From Pirellulales bacterium (GTDB lineage: Bacteria; Planctomycetota; Planctomycetia; Pirellulales; Lacipirellulaceae): DNA of 64,000 bases. Shown here piece by piece: positions 56,352 to 64,000 of this stretch. The stretch is taken from assembly GCA_019636345.1 (NCBI GenBank), contig JAHBXQ010000001.1, positions 186,001 through 250,000 on the forward strand, given 5' to 3'. The notes under the pieces are model-generated. The model had not been told where the DNA came from and ran no database searches. It saw nothing but the letters and a program-made list of their open reading frames with translations. The position numbers and the translations under genes are program-made. Positions within the stretch are counted from its first letter, which is position 1. Each line of letters starts with the position of its first letter.

Positions 56352-56432
56352 GGGTGGCTGGGGTCGAACGAAGTGAGCCCCCAGCGGATTCCCTGGGGGC
56401 TTCGTTGCACTGCGACCCCAGGCGCCCATCCA
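56352..56432. repeat. REP-like imperfect palindrome, about 80 bases
   Basis: The left arm GGGTGGCTGGGGTCGAACGA pairs imperfectly with TGCGACCCCAGGCGCCCATCC on the right, and the inner AGCCCCCAG pairs with CTGGGGGCT. It has the size and composition of a REP or small MITE. Other copies would be needed to prove it. Confidence 0.6.
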
Positions 56433-56469
56433 AGGGCGCAAATGGTATCACTGCCCGAACAACCTGCAC

Positions 56470-56499
56470 TTGGACGCCCCGGCGCCGCAGCCCTAGAAT
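56470..56499 (+). promoter_or_regulatory. possible promoter of the heme-motif histidine kinase
   Basis: TTGGAC and TAGAAT are 18 bases apart. Transcription would start about 60 bases before the ATG at 56569. Confidence 0.4.
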
Positions 56500-56568
56500 A
56501 ACGGGTCGTCGCCGCAAACTCCCCCTGCCCGCAAGTTCCCGAGAAACTTGCCCCTCTGCCGTCTCGCC

Positions 56569-58422
56569 ATGAGCTACACCGGTCTCAAACGCGTGCTCGG
56601 CGAGACGAATCTCGAGCGGAAGTGCCGGCTGCTCTTCGGCACGTGCCTGTTGATCCTCATCACCAGCAGCTTCTGGTGGTACGGCGCGCGGACCGATCGG
56701 ATCGTGTTCGAGACGAACTCGTTCGTCGCGCGAATTCTCGTGAACCAGTCGCTGATGAAGGAACACATGAACGTGTTCCAGACGCGGCTGACTCCGCAAG
56801 CGAATCTGCAGGTCTCGGAGATCGACAAACACACGAACGCCGCCCTCGCACGGCTGCTGAGCACCAAAGATTTCGAATGGCAGATCCTCCATCCCGAGAA
56901 CGAGCGGAACATCGGCCGGCCGACCAGCAATTTCGAGTGGGAGTTGATGCTCCGCTGGCAGCGTCTGGGGGAAACGCTCAAGACCGACAAAGACATCGAC
57001 GAGGCCGAGCACACTGACGAAACTTGGGCGCAAGCCAATATCGTGAAGAAGATCGAGCCGGAGGACGGCGTCGCCGAGGTGAGCGACGCCGCCAAGAGCG
57101 AGCCGCGCGAGCGCAACTACTACCGTTATTACCAGCCGCTGTTCGCCCGCCAGGGATGCGTGGACTGCCACAAAGTCCAGCTGACCGACACGTACCCTGC
57201 GTGGCCGAACATGAAGGCGGGCGATTTGCTGGCGGTCATTCGCGTCGATCTGGACATGGATCGCACGCTCAAGAAGCAGGCGAAGAACCGTTCGCTGCTG
57301 CTGTTCTCGGCGATCGTCACCGTGGCGCTGGCGATGGCCGCGTTGTACGCGATCGTTCGCTACGTGATCGTCAAGCCGCTCAAGCATCTGCGCGACGTCA
57401 GCAACGCGGTCCGCCGCGGCGAGGTCGAGACGCGGGCCGTCATCCAAACGGGAGACGAATTCGAGGAGCTCGGCGCCGCGTTCAATCGCATGTTGCGACA
57501 ACTGCTGCGGCAGCAGGACGAGCTGCGCGCCGTGAACGGCGAGCTCGACGGCAAAATCGACGAACTCGCCCAGGTGAACATGCGCCTGTACGAGATGAAC
57601 CAGATTAAGAGCGACTTCCTGGCCACCGTCAGCCACGAGCTGCGCACGCCGCTCAACAGCATCATCGGGTTCAGCGATCTGCTGGCCAACATCGCCACGC
57701 TCGACGAGAAACAGCGGCGTTTCGCCGGCAACATCGAACGCTCCGGGAAGCAACTGCTCGAGATGATCAACGACATTCTCGATCTGGCCAAGATCGAGAG
57801 CGGCCGCATGGAAATCCGCGCGACCGAATTCGACATCGGGTCGGTCGTGTTGATGCAGTGCGACATGGCCCGCCCCTTGAGCGAACGCAAGCGGATCGAT
57901 CTCGATTGCGAGGTCGCCCCCGGGCTGCCGCTCATGAAGCAGGACCGCGGCAAGATCGAGCAGGTGCTCAATAATTTGCTGTCAAACGCGATCAAGTTCA
58001 CCCCCGACGGCGGGCAGATCCAAGTCTCCGCTCGCCAGGACGAATCGGGGGATTTGCGCCTGACGGTCGCCGACACGGGGGTCGGCATCAGCGAGGCGGA
58101 CCAGACCGTCATCTTCGAAAAGTTTCGGCAGGGAAGCGTTGTGCAGCCCTCCGGCAGCGCGATGACTCGCGAGTTTTCCGGGACGGGGCTCGGGCTGTCG
58201 ATCGTCCGCGAAATGTGCCGCCTGCTGGGGGGGGACGTCACCGTGACCAGCGAACTGGGCCGCGGCAGCGAGTTCGTCGTGCTGCTCCCCTGGCACGCCC
58301 CGGCGCCGATGCGGTTCGAGTCCCCGATCGCCGAGGAACTGCGCCAGCTGACCAAGCACCGCCCCGACTTGGCCGAGCTCCGCGCCATCGGCGGCAACGG
58401 GGCGACGGGGAGCAGGTTCTAG
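56569..58422 (+). CDS. sensor histidine kinase with periplasmic c-type heme motif
   Basis: A 617-residue kinase. Helix 1 is at about 20-42, a periplasmic domain at about 43-240, helix 2 at about 242-265, then HAMP (about 265-320). HisKA has SHELRTPLNSIIGFSDLL with the phospho-acceptor His at 356, and HATPase has NNLLSNAIKFTPDGG and GTGLGLSIV. The periplasmic domain resembles the DUF3365/Tll0287 type and contains QGCVDCHKVQ: CxxCH at 197-201, a covalent heme c site. The protein could sense redox, oxygen or NO. The heme iron's second ligand is not identifiable. No response regulator is adjacent. The ATG at 56569 is the start; an upstream ATG at 56548 is less likely. Confidence 0.9.
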   Translation: MSYTGLKRVLGETNLERKCRLLFGTCLLILITSSFWWYGARTDRIVFETNSFVARILVNQSLMKEHMNVFQTRLTPQANLQVSEIDKHTNAALARLLSTKDFEWQILHPENERNIGRPTSNFEWELMLRWQRLGETLKTDKDIDEAEHTDETWAQANIVKKIEPEDGVAEVSDAAKSEPRERNYYRYYQPLFARQGCVDCHKVQLTDTYPAWPNMKAGDLLAVIRVDLDMDRTLKKQAKNRSLLLFSAIVTVALAMAALYAIVRYVIVKPLKHLRDVSNAVRRGEVETRAVIQTGDEFEELGAAFNRMLRQLLRQQDELRAVNGELDGKIDELAQVNMRLYEMNQIKSDFLATVSHELRTPLNSIIGFSDLLANIATLDEKQRRFAGNIERSGKQLLEMINDILDLAKIESGRMEIRATEFDIGSVVLMQCDMARPLSERKRIDLDCEVAPGLPLMKQDRGKIEQVLNNLLSNAIKFTPDGGQIQVSARQDESGDLRLTVADTGVGISEADQTVIFEKFRQGSVVQPSGSAMTREFSGTGLGLSIVREMCRLLGGDVTVTSELGRGSEFVVLLPWHAPAPMRFESPIAEELRQLTKHRPDLAELRAIGGNGATGSRF

Positions 58423-58562
58423 AACACGGGGGAAGGCAATACGGGGATTGTCGTCGATTCCCGCGAGCAAGCCGATTGCCACGAAGCTCGCTTGGCCGTA
58501 TCCTCTCCCCCCTCCGCCACGTCCCCTCCGCCTTGTCCTGCCGGACGCGCTTCGCACCCCCC

Positions 58563-59033
58563 ATGCCCGACTCCTCCTCCGCCGCTCCCGTGGTTCACCT
58601 CTACACCGACGGCGGTTGCAGCGGCAATCCGGGGCCGGGAGGCTGGGCGTTCGTTCTCAAGCACCCGGCCTCGGGCAAGTCGATCGAACGGAGCGGCGGC
58701 GAACGCGACACGACCAACAATCAAATGGAGCTGATGGCCGTGATCGCGGGGTTGGAGACGCTCAAACGTCGCTCGCGGGTCGAGCTGTTCACCGACAGCG
58801 TCTACGTCGGCAAGGGGATCAGCGAGTGGATGCCCAAGTGGAAAGCCAACGGTTGGCGCCGCAAGGAGGGGTCGAAGCTGGTCCCCGTGAAGAACGAAGA
58901 CCTCTGGCGACGGCTGGACGCGCTGTTGGCCAAGCACCACGTGAAATACACCCGCGTCGCCGGCCACAGCGGCCACCCCGAAAACGACCGCTGCGACGAA
59001 CTGGCCGTGGCCGCGTATCAGAAATACCTGTAG
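58563..59033 (+). CDS. rnhA: ribonuclease HI
   Basis: A 156-residue enzyme that cuts RNA in RNA-DNA hybrids. The four catalytic carboxylates are visible: YTDGGCSGNPGPGGW (Asp), NNQMELMAV (Glu), TDSVYVGKGI (Asp) and HPENDRCDELA (Asp). The length equals E. coli RNase HI. The ATG at 58563 is the only sensible start. It follows the kinase gene by 140 bases on the same strand. Confidence 0.95.
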   Translation: MPDSSSAAPVVHLYTDGGCSGNPGPGGWAFVLKHPASGKSIERSGGERDTTNNQMELMAVIAGLETLKRRSRVELFTDSVYVGKGISEWMPKWKANGWRRKEGSKLVPVKNEDLWRRLDALLAKHHVKYTRVAGHSGHPENDRCDELAVAAYQKYL

Positions 59034-59088
59034 CTCAGGCCTTCCCGATGCGAGCGGCGCCCCGTCGGTCCCGACGATCGCAGCTCGC

Positions 59089-59502
59089 TCACCCCTCGTC
59101 CGCCGGTCCGACCCAAAAGTGCGGATTGTACGCCACCTCCCACAGGTGGCCGTCGAGATCCTGGAAGTAACCGCTGTAGCCGCCCCACGACGCCTGCTGC
59201 GGCGGTTTGACGATGGTCGCCCCGGCCCGCGCCGCCTCGGCGATCACGGCGTCGACCTCGGCTTTGCTGGCGACGTTGTGGGCCAGGGCGACTCCCCCAA
59301 ATCCCCGCCCTTCGGCCGGCACTGTCGCGTCCTCGGCCAGCGCCTCGCGCCCGTAGAGCGCCAGCCACGTTCCGTTGAGCGTGAAGAACGCCACCTCCGG
59401 CGGCGACTCCATTCGCGGCAGGCCGAGCCCTTCTTCGTAAAACGTCACGGCCGCGGGCAGGTCGCGCACGCCGAGCGTGATCATGCTGATGCGGGATTTC
59501 AT
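59089..59502 (-). CDS. VOC-superfamily (glyoxalase-like) protein
   Basis: A 137-residue single-domain VOC protein. ITLGVRDLPAAVTFYEEGLG is the first beta-alpha-beta unit, and YFQDLDGHLWEVAYNP near the end gives the second unit with metal-site residues. Family members act on metabolites or toxins, or bind drugs, so the function is not predictable. The ATG at 59502 begins at the fold; the frame extends to 59763 without family sequence. It converges with rnhA, 55 bases apart. Confidence 0.85.
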   Translation of the reverse strand: MKSRISMITLGVRDLPAAVTFYEEGLGLPRMESPPEVAFFTLNGTWLALYGREALAEDATVPAEGRGFGGVALAHNVASKAEVDAVIAEAARAGATIVKPPQQASWGGYSGYFQDLDGHLWEVAYNPHFWVGPADEG

Positions 59503-60057
59503 GGCGACTGGATTCCCGAGAGGTTCGAAAGCTTGGGCGTCGTCCCCGTCGGCGGCGCGCATTCTAGCGAGCGGCCCGAGCTTCTCGACCACGAGCCGCA
59601 TGTGCAACGTGCCGCGTGCAAAAGCAACTTGGTCTTTTGTGCAAAACTCCCGCCGGCGGCGGAGGCGAGACGCTCCTAAGCGATTGTCTGCCATCGACTT
59701 GCGCGACGCCGCCGGAGTGCGGTCCGGCGAATATTGCGAGCAAAATTCCCATCCGGCGAGCAATACTCGCGGCCGGCGCCTGGTTCCATCGCCTTGTTCC
59801 GGGAGCCGCCGTCACAGCGTTGGCGGCGGTTCACCGGCGGCTAGCGCCGGCCGCTCATGGTTTTGGGCGCAGGCGAGCGTTCGTTCTACTCGATGCGGCG
59901 GCCCAAATACCACCGAAAAATCTCGTCGGCGATCAACGCGATCAACGCGCCCGACCGGGACTTCGCGGCGAAGCGGTCGAACCAGAAGCGGGTCGCTCAA
60001 ACACGAACGGACCGAGCATGCGACGTTAGCCGACGTGGAAGTCAGGCGGCAGTCGCG
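59503..60057. other. 555-base intergenic region
   Basis: It lies between the VOC gene and the end of the response regulator. A 36-codon minus-strand open piece (59886-59997, ending ALIADEIFRWYLGRRIE) reads protein-like but has no start and no recognised family; it may be a gene remnant. The rest shows nothing I recognise. Confidence 0.4.
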
Positions 60058-60738
60058 TCAAGCGTTCGCCGCGGCTCGCAGCACGTAGCCCCGTCCGCGA
60101 ACGGTGTGCAGCAACTGTTCGTCGAAGCCCCGGTCGATTTTGCCGCGGAGGCGGTTCACGTGGACCTCGATCACGTTGGTGACCCCTTCCCAATCGGCGT
60201 CCCACAGATGCTCGCACAGCATCTTGCGCGTCACCACCTGGCCGGCGTGCCGCATCAGGAACTCCAGCAGGCTGAACTCAGTCGGCGTGAGCACGATCTC
60301 GACCTCGTCCCGCGTCACGCGCCGCACCGCCAGATCGAGCGACAGCGGCCCGACCTCGCTCCGTTGGGCGGTGACGTGCAGCGACCGGCGCGCGACGGCC
60401 TGCAGCCGGGCCAGCAGCTCGGCGAACGCGAATGGCTTGACGAGATAGTCGTCGGCCCCTGCTTCGAGTCCTGCGACTCGCTCTTCGACCGATCCCAGCG
60501 CGCTGACGACGATTACGGGCGTCTTGACCCCTTGGGCCCGCGCTTGGGAGAGGACTTCGAGCCCCGGCACGCCCGGCAGCATGAGGTCGAGCAGGATCGC
60601 GTCGGCCGACTGGGCCAGCGCTTCCTTAAGCCCGCGTTCGCCGCCGCGAGTCCAGGTGCAATCGTGTCCCGCTTCGAGCAGTCCTTGCTGCATCGCTTTG
60701 CCGAGGACGGGGTCGTCTTCGATGACCAGCACGTTCAT
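60058..60738 (-). CDS. OmpR-family response regulator
   Basis: A 226-residue regulator. The receiver domain (1-118) has EDDP at 7-10, the phospho-acceptor Asp in LLDLMLPGVPG (about 51) and the Lys in DDYLVKPFAF (about 101). The winged-helix domain (about 130-222) has LTPTEFSLLEFLMRHAGQVV and VIEVHVNRLRGKID. The layout matches regulators that pair with HAMP kinases. No kinase follows it: the bases after the stop hold no gene for 550 bases. The kinase at 49581-50990 is a candidate. Confidence 0.93.
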   Translation of the reverse strand: MNVLVIEDDPVLGKAMQQGLLEAGHDCTWTRGGERGLKEALAQSADAILLDLMLPGVPGLEVLSQARAQGVKTPVIVVSALGSVEERVAGLEAGADDYLVKPFAFAELLARLQAVARRSLHVTAQRSEVGPLSLDLAVRRVTRDEVEIVLTPTEFSLLEFLMRHAGQVVTRKMLCEHLWDADWEGVTNVIEVHVNRLRGKIDRGFDEQLLHTVRGRGYVLRAAANA

Positions 60739-61112
60739 GCCGCGGGTGAACTCAATGGGATCTTGGGGAGGAACGACGCGACGAAAAACGACTTGTCGGA
60801 CTGTACGCGAAATTGACGCGCTGTCGCCGCAATTGTTCAGTTTCGGATCAGTGCATCCGTCGCAGGCGGGGAAGCCGGTGAATTGTATCGGAACAGCATG
60901 GGCTGCTCCATGATTCGCTCTAGCGTTTCCGCCTTACACAGGCAGGTCTTACCGAATTGTAATCCTCGCGCCTTTGCCGCAGACCGAAAACCGACGTAGA
61001 ACCACCGCAGGCGGCGCCTTCGTGAGTCTGCTGTGCGCCTCGCCGCAGTACGACGCGCCAAGACCTGACGCGAAGCCCGCCCCGCCCCCTCGCCCGCCTG
61101 CGACCCCGCCCC
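60739..61112. other. 374-base divergent intergenic region
   Basis: It separates the response regulator and dabA, which face away from each other. An AT-richer patch lies near 60950-60965 (GAATTGTAATCC), but I cannot assign a promoter with confidence. Confidence 0.4.
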
Positions 61113-64000
61113 GTGACGCACCTCTCGCTCGAACGCCCCGCGAATGCGGCGGCGACTGAGTCGATCCCCTCGGTCGGAGAAACCGTCGCCCGGCTTGCGC
61201 ATCTGCTGCCGTCGCAGGGGCCGATCACGGTGTTCGTGCATCACAACACGCTGCACGCCTTCGAGCACCTGACGTTCGCCGAGGCGGTTGTCCAGGCGGC
61301 CGACTTGTTCGACCGCCATCCTTACCTCCCCGAGGAGGACTACCGCACGGAGCTCAATCGCGGTCGGATTCGACCGCAGGATCTGTCGCACGAGTTGATC
61401 GACGAACTCGACGAGGTGGGGGACGAGCTCATCGGGTCGTTGGGGACTCGACATGAGTTGTGGTTGAGCATGCTCGGAAGTCCGCTCCGTGAAGGACCCG
61501 ACGCGGAAATCCACTGGTTCATCGACGAGACCGAGGCCCTGTACCGATTTCGCCCCGAAGCGAGCGCCGCGGCCTGTGCAAACTCGGTCCAACAGACCCG
61601 CCGGTGGCTGGTTCGCGACTACGCCGCCGACGCCGCGACTGAAGGTCGGTTGCGTGAGCAGACGGCGCGGTTGATCAAACAGTTCGGCCCGCAGGACGTC
61701 GAGTCGTGGTCCGCCAGGACGTGGGATGCGTTCACGCTGCACCTGCTATGGCAGATCTGCCGCGACGGCGTCGCCATGAACTCAGGCAGTGCAAAGCGCC
61801 CCAAGCCGATCCCTGCGAAGGATCGTCGAGCGCAGCGGTTGGTCGATGCGGAGTTGATTCGCCTCTGCGGGGCGTTTCTCGATCAAGGGTTTGCGGTGTG
61901 GGACCTGCCCGAGCGCGAGCGGGGCCTGTTCGCATCGTACTTGGACCTTCGCGGCGACGGTCCGGCGGACGCCCCGTGGATGGTCGGCCTCGCGGAGGAA
62001 CTCGCCGAGATCCGGCGACTCGGACTGGGGCCCGAGCAGTGCCTCGAACGGGCCCTCGCGGCAGTCGCGGTCGACGACACGCAGCGCGAAACGACGCTGC
62101 GGGACGCGCTGCTGGCGCTTCCCGGGTGGGCGGGCATGCTGTGGCAGATGGAAACCAACGCCGAGTGGACCGTCCGTCCCGCGCCGCCGGGAACTCTGCT
62201 CGAGTACGCGGCCATTCGCCTGCTGTTGACGAAGTTCGCCGAGAAATTTCTGGCTCGCGCCGATGCAGCCGATTCGCCTCCGGCGGAGCCCAAGCTCGCT
62301 GGCCGCAGTCCGCTGCTGCAGGCGTTTCGGGTGTTTCAGATTGCACAGGTCCGGGGGTGGACGCCGGTTGATCTGCTGCGTCTGCGGCCGGCCGAGTGGC
62401 GCCGATTGCTGCGCGAGGTCGAGGCGTTCTCCAGCCGAGAACGACGACGCATCTATCACCAAGCGTACGAACGCCGCCTGCGCGAGGAGGTCCTCGGGGC
62501 GATTTGCGAGAACGCTCGCGCGATCGCGCGCCCGACGAGCCCTGCGGCTCTGCCGGCGTTCCAACTGGTCGCCTGCATCGACGATCGCGAGGAGTCGTTT
62601 CGCCGTCACCTCGAGGAGGTCGCTCCGGAGTGCGAGACGTTCGGCTACGCCGGGTTCTTCGGCGTGGCGATGTACTATCGGGGCGTCAGCGAGGCGCACT
62701 TTCGTCCGCTCTGCCCGGTCAACGTCAAGCCGCGGCATTACCTGCAGGAGAAACCCGCGCTGTCGGCTGAGGAGGCGAGCCGCCGGCAAGCGCGAGCCCG
62801 GCGCACCATTGGCCGCGTGATCCATGCGGCGAACCTTGGGGCTCGGACGCTGCTGGGGGGCGCCGTGGCGAGCCTGATGGGCGCTGCGGCGACGCTGCCG
62901 CTTGTGTTGCGCGTCGTGGCGCCGCGAACGGCCGGCCAGTTCCAGAAGTTGTTCGGACGGATCGTCGTCCCGGGGCGGACCCAATTGACGATCGAGCGGA
63001 CCCATCCCTTGCCGGGAAGCGGCGTCGATCAACTCGGCTATCACGTCGACGAGATGGCTGCGATTGTGGAAGGGACTTTGCGAGCAATCGGGCTCGTCGA
63101 GCGTTTCGCCCCGCTGGTGATCGTCGCGGGGCACGGCTCAAGCAGCCTCAACAATCCCCACGCCGCCGCTTATGACTGCGGCGCGTGCGGCGGCGGACGA
63201 GGGGGCCCCAACGCCCGCGCTTTCGCTCAGATGGCCAACGACCCGCGGCTCCGGGCCGCGCTTGCCGCTCGCGGGTTGAAGGTCCCCGAATCGACATGGT
63301 TTCTCGGAGCGTACCACAACACGGGGGACGACGGGATCGAGTACTACGACCTCGACGAACTGCCCGCGACTCGTCGCGCGGCGTTCCAGACGGCCCGCGA
63401 TGCAATCGAGGAGGCCCGCACCCGCAACGCTCACGAACGGTGCCGGCGATTCGAATCGGCGTCGTTGTCGCTCTCGCCGGCGGCGGCGCTGCGACACGTC
63501 GAGGGCCGGGCCGCCGATCTCTCGCAGGTGCGCATCGAATGCGGCCACGCGACCAACGCCTACTGCCTCGTCGGGCGTCGTGCGTGGAGCCGCGGACTGT
63601 TCCTCGATCGCCGCGCGTTCTTGGCCTCGTACGACCCCCGGATCGACGACGAGGACGGATCGATCCTGGCGCGGGTGCTTGCCGCTGTGATCCCGGTCTG
63701 CGGGGGGATCAATCTGGAATACTACTTCTCGCGGATCGACAACAACGGTTACGGCTGCGGAACCAAGCTGCCGCACAACATCACGTCGATGCTCGGGGTG
63801 ATGGACGGCGCGGGCAGCGATCTCCGCACCGGGTTGCCGTGGCAGATGGTCGAGATCCACGAGCCGGTTCGGATCCTGTTCGTCGTTGAGACGACTCCCG
63901 AGACGCTCGAGCGCATCATCGCCTCCAATGCGGAACTCGCGGCCCTCGTCGGGCGGGAGTGGGTGCAGTTGGCCGCGTTCGATCCGCAGTCGAGGGCGAT
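61113..64000 (+). CDS. dabA: DabA-type inorganic carbon transporter subunit (DUF2309), 3' partial
   Basis: The frame is open from GTG 61113 to the window end, 962 codons, with no stop. DabA, with its membrane partner DabB, takes up inorganic carbon in a proton-gradient-driven way; it resembles a beta-carbonic anhydrase. The zinc-site residues are present: C488 and D490 (ACIDDREESFRRHLE), H674 (VAGHGSSSLNNPHAAA) and C689 (YDCGACGGGRGG), with the same 15-residue His-to-Cys spacing that I recall from known DabA. HHNTLHAFEHLTF and INLEYYFSRIDNN are further family marks. The GTG is the only usual start codon in this open frame before the domain, although no ribosome-binding site is seen. dabB is not upstream, so it may lie downstream outside the window. 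Confidence 0.9.
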   Translation, partial: MTHLSLERPANAAATESIPSVGETVARLAHLLPSQGPITVFVHHNTLHAFEHLTFAEAVVQAADLFDRHPYLPEEDYRTELNRGRIRPQDLSHELIDELDEVGDELIGSLGTRHELWLSMLGSPLREGPDAEIHWFIDETEALYRFRPEASAAACANSVQQTRRWLVRDYAADAATEGRLREQTARLIKQFGPQDVESWSARTWDAFTLHLLWQICRDGVAMNSGSAKRPKPIPAKDRRAQRLVDAELIRLCGAFLDQGFAVWDLPERERGLFASYLDLRGDGPADAPWMVGLAEELAEIRRLGLGPEQCLERALAAVAVDDTQRETTLRDALLALPGWAGMLWQMETNAEWTVRPAPPGTLLEYAAIRLLLTKFAEKFLARADAADSPPAEPKLAGRSPLLQAFRVFQIAQVRGWTPVDLLRLRPAEWRRLLREVEAFSSRERRRIYHQAYERRLREEVLGAICENARAIARPTSPAALPAFQLVACIDDREESFRRHLEEVAPECETFGYAGFFGVAMYYRGVSEAHFRPLCPVNVKPRHYLQEKPALSAEEASRRQARARRTIGRVIHAANLGARTLLGGAVASLMGAAATLPLVLRVVAPRTAGQFQKLFGRIVVPGRTQLTIERTHPLPGSGVDQLGYHVDEMAAIVEGTLRAIGLVERFAPLVIVAGHGSSSLNNPHAAAYDCGACGGGRGGPNARAFAQMANDPRLRAALAARGLKVPESTWFLGAYHNTGDDGIEYYDLDELPATRRAAFQTARDAIEEARTRNAHERCRRFESASLSLSPAAALRHVEGRAADLSQVRIECGHATNAYCLVGRRAWSRGLFLDRRAFLASYDPRIDDEDGSILARVLAAVIPVCGGINLEYYFSRIDNNGYGCGTKLPHNITSMLGVMDGAGSDLRTGLPWQMVEIHEPVRILFVVETTPETLERIIASNAELAALVGREWVQLAAFDPQSRA

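Larger units (their letters stand above)
56225..56568. other. 344-base intergenic region
   Basis: It holds a REP-like palindrome (56352-56432) and a promoter for the heme-motif kinase (56470-56499). The rest is a GC-rich stretch with no feature. Confidence 0.5.

Noticed and set aside
59886-59997. 36-codon minus-strand piece that ends IADEIFRWYLGRRIE
   Set aside because: It reads protein-like but has a stop directly upstream, no start codon and no recognised family. Kept as a possible remnant in the intergenic entry.
61782-63134. Minus-strand open frame (450 codons) opposite dabA
   Set aside because: Antisense of dabA, whose forward frame is open for 962 codons with family motifs.

Overview
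The window is high-GC, gene-dense bacterial chromosome and almost certainly comes from a planctomycete, probably of the Pirellulales type. The signs are a TIGR03000-domain protein with GSYAS repeats, a DUF1559 pseudopilin, several secreted proteins that pair a dockerin-like calcium-binding segment with a PEP-CTERM sorting tail, and SecA and TatC proteins that are much longer than the usual bacterial forms. A Kdo transferase (waaA) implies a Gram-negative envelope. I saw no rRNA, tRNA, CRISPR array or intact mobile element. The only mobile-element trace is a decayed IS66-like transposase at about 51.0-51.6 kb.

Layout. 1-10 kb: three translationally coupled glycan genes (a GH94 fragment running in from the left edge, a GH1 beta-glucosidase, and a secreted glucoamylase-fold protein), then two PEP-CTERM proteins, each preceded by LacI-type operators that share an identical 15-mer, then a DUF1559 protein. 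10-17 kb: hisH and hisA, an EF-G-like GTPase, a small membrane protein, cysE. 17-25 kb: an ABC-type permease, tatC, manA, a protein with six YHS-like repeats, a membrane protein with a Cys-rich tail, a Crp/Fnr regulator. 25-40 kb: a PHA-granule-type protein, an NhaC-like antiporter, gltX, pfkA, a DinB protein, an HTTM protein with its partner, the TIGR03000 protein, an exported isoaspartyl methyltransferase, a YhaM-like exonuclease, a PQQ-type propeller. 41-49 kb: secA, waaA, a rhomboid-fold pseudoprotease, an ABC ATPase. 49-64 kb: a histidine kinase, the IS66 remnant, a secreted endonuclease, priA, a c-type-heme-motif histidine kinase, rnhA, a VOC protein, an OmpR-type regulator, and dabA running off the right edge.

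How the genes may fit together. The left end looks like a regulated glucan-degradation and surface-protein locus: GH94 and GH1 act in the cell, and the glucoamylase-like protein acts outside, anchored by its C-terminal tail. The LacI-type sites suggest sugar-responsive control of the two neighbouring PEP-CTERM proteins. The middle is mostly housekeeping (His and Cys synthesis, glycolysis, translation, Sec and Tat export, replication restart). The OmpR regulator at 60.1-60.7 kb and the HAMP kinase at 49.6-51.0 kb are both single, lie on the same strand, and could be a pair split by rearrangement near the IS66 remnant.

Limits. All functional calls are from reading the protein sequences. No database search, structure prediction or expression data was available. 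Start codons were chosen by ribosome-binding site, signal peptide and family length and may be off by a few codons.
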